64,000 nucleotides of DNA from Dinoroseobacter shibae DFL 12 = DSM 16493 (GTDB lineage Bacteria > Pseudomonadota > Alphaproteobacteria > Rhodobacterales > Rhodobacteraceae), in contig NC_009952.1 of NCBI RefSeq assembly GCF_000018145.1, forward strand, positions 992,001 through 1,056,000. Reading direction: 5' to 3'. The notes beneath the pieces were generated by a model. It searched no databases and had not been told where the DNA came from. It saw only the letters and a program-made list of their open reading frames with translations. How positions within the stretch are numbered: the first letter of the stretch is position 1; every line of letters starts with the position of its first letter. The position numbers and the translations under genes are program-made. Shown in pieces: positions 63,162 through 64,000 of the stretch.

Positions 63162-64000
63162 ATGGAGCAGATCAGACCACCGCTGAATGCCGCAGGGGCG
63201 GCGCCGGATCTCGCGGGCTTTCTCGCCCGGGGGCGGGAGGTGCTGCGCGGCGGGCCGGTGGCGCTGATCTTCGCCGAGGACGGGGTGGAGCTGGCCTCGA
63301 CCCTCGCGCATCACCTGGCGCAGGGGTTCCGGGCGCTGGTGCTGTTCGCGCCCGATCACCTGGTGGTGCCGGAGGGGCTGGATGCGCGCATTCACCGGGT
63401 GCGCTGCGACCGGTTCGGGGCCGAGGACGTGGCCGCGACCGTGACGGCGGTGGCGCGGCGGGCGCCGGGGACGTGGTTCTATTACGGGTTCAACGCGGAG
63501 TACCTGTTCTATCCCTATTGCGAGACCCGCAGCGTGGGCGAAATGCTGGCGTTCCACACCGAAGAGCGGCGCGATGCGATGCTGACCTATGTGGTGGATC
63601 TCTATGCCGGGGATCTGGGCAAGGCGCCCTCGGGGGTGTGCCGGCAGAACTGCTACATGGATCGGTCGGGCTATTACGCGCTGGAGCGGATGGATGCGCG
63701 CGGTATCCGGGCGGAGCGGCAGTATGATTTCTACGGCGGGCTGCGCTGGCGGTTCGAGGAGCATGTGCCCGCCACGCGGCGCCGGATCGACCGGATCGCG
63801 CTGTTCCGGGCGCGGCCGGGGCTGACCCTGCGGGCGGATCACACGTTTTCGGACCCGGAATACAACACCGTGTCCTGCGCCTGGCATCACAACCTGACCG
63901 GGGCGGTGTGCTCGTTCCGGGCGGCCAAGGCGCTGAAGGCGAACCCGGGCAGCAGCCACCAGATCCCGACCTTCTGGTGGCAGAACTCGGTCTGGTTCGA
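63162..64000 (+). CDS. Unidentified conserved-looking protein, truncated by the window end
   Basis: At least 279 residues from MEQIRPPLNAAG, with GGACGGG upstream of the ATG. The frame is continuous and has normal codon use and a plausible globular pattern: VALIFAEDGVELASTLAHHL, then YYGFNAEYLFYPYCE, RQNCYMDRSGYYALERMDA and QIPTFWWQNSVWF at the edge. I do not recognise a characterised domain; a glycosyltransferase-related role is possible but unproven. It is divergent from miaB. Confidence 0.7.
   Translation, partial: MEQIRPPLNAAGAAPDLAGFLARGREVLRGGPVALIFAEDGVELASTLAHHLAQGFRALVLFAPDHLVVPEGLDARIHRVRCDRFGAEDVAATVTAVARRAPGTWFYYGFNAEYLFYPYCETRSVGEMLAFHTEERRDAMLTYVVDLYAGDLGKAPSGVCRQNCYMDRSGYYALERMDARGIRAERQYDFYGGLRWRFEEHVPATRRRIDRIALFRARPGLTLRADHTFSDPEYNTVSCAWHHNLTGAVCSFRAAKALKANPGSSHQIPTFWWQNSVWF

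Overview
The window looks like a chromosomal segment of an alphaproteobacterium of the Rhodobacterales (Roseobacter group). The evidence is high GC with strong GC3 bias, the gene order murA-DUF2948-hisD-UPF0262-LMW phosphatase-infA-maf-RNase E/G-yacG, a divergent fabA-fabB-fabI / irr locus, phoH-ybeY-corC-lnt, and a SAM/SAH riboswitch in front of metK, a class known only from Rhodobacterales. I could not run searches, so species is not assigned and all family calls come from motifs and gene context.

Left part (1-13150). A sugar/polyol ABC transporter (SmoE-F-G-K type, 438-4583, minus strand) lies downstream of its likely LacI-family regulator (4698-5732). A decayed serine recombinase ends inside a tRNA-Thr gene (6366-6440). 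The murA to yacG housekeeping block follows on the plus strand with many 4-bp stop/start overlaps, and ends at tRNA-Phe.

Genomic island (13135-28702). The 3' end of tRNA-Phe is duplicated (15 of 16 bases) at 28687-28702. Between the copies sit a tyrosine integrase with an AlpA-like partner, a HigBA-type toxin-antitoxin pair, a YjqB/poly-gamma-glutamate hydrolase-like gene, and three very large helicase-nuclease genes on one strand: a HIT-PLD-SF2-DUF3427 fusion (949 aa), a PLD-SF2 helicase (1155 aa) and a DUF4011-SF1 helicase-PD-(D/E)XK-DUF3320 protein (1559 aa). This is very probably an anti-phage defence island and is the most interesting part of the window. Just outside its right end are a decayed second integrase and a GIY-YIG protein, then tRNA-Ser.

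Transport and metabolism (30000-49300). A TAXI-type TRAP transporter is followed by a LysR regulator divergent from dabB-dabA, an energy-coupled inorganic-carbon uptake pair. A long minus-strand series then encodes an acyl-CoA dehydrogenase, a phosphotransferase, a cystathionine gamma-synthase/lyase-like PLP enzyme, a 2-hydroxyacid dehydrogenase, a long-chain acyl-CoA ligase, a BASS-family transporter and adenine deaminase. A YihY membrane protein and an MFS exporter converge next to it.

Right part (49300-64000). An exactly 11-bp-phased tandem repeat and a REP-like pair precede pcaD-like, fabI, fabB and fabA, with irr divergent. Then come metK under its riboswitch, lnt, corC, ybeY and phoH. 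A plus-strand TonB-dependent receptor and a small membrane protein sit between phoH and miaB. The window ends inside an unidentified conserved-looking gene.
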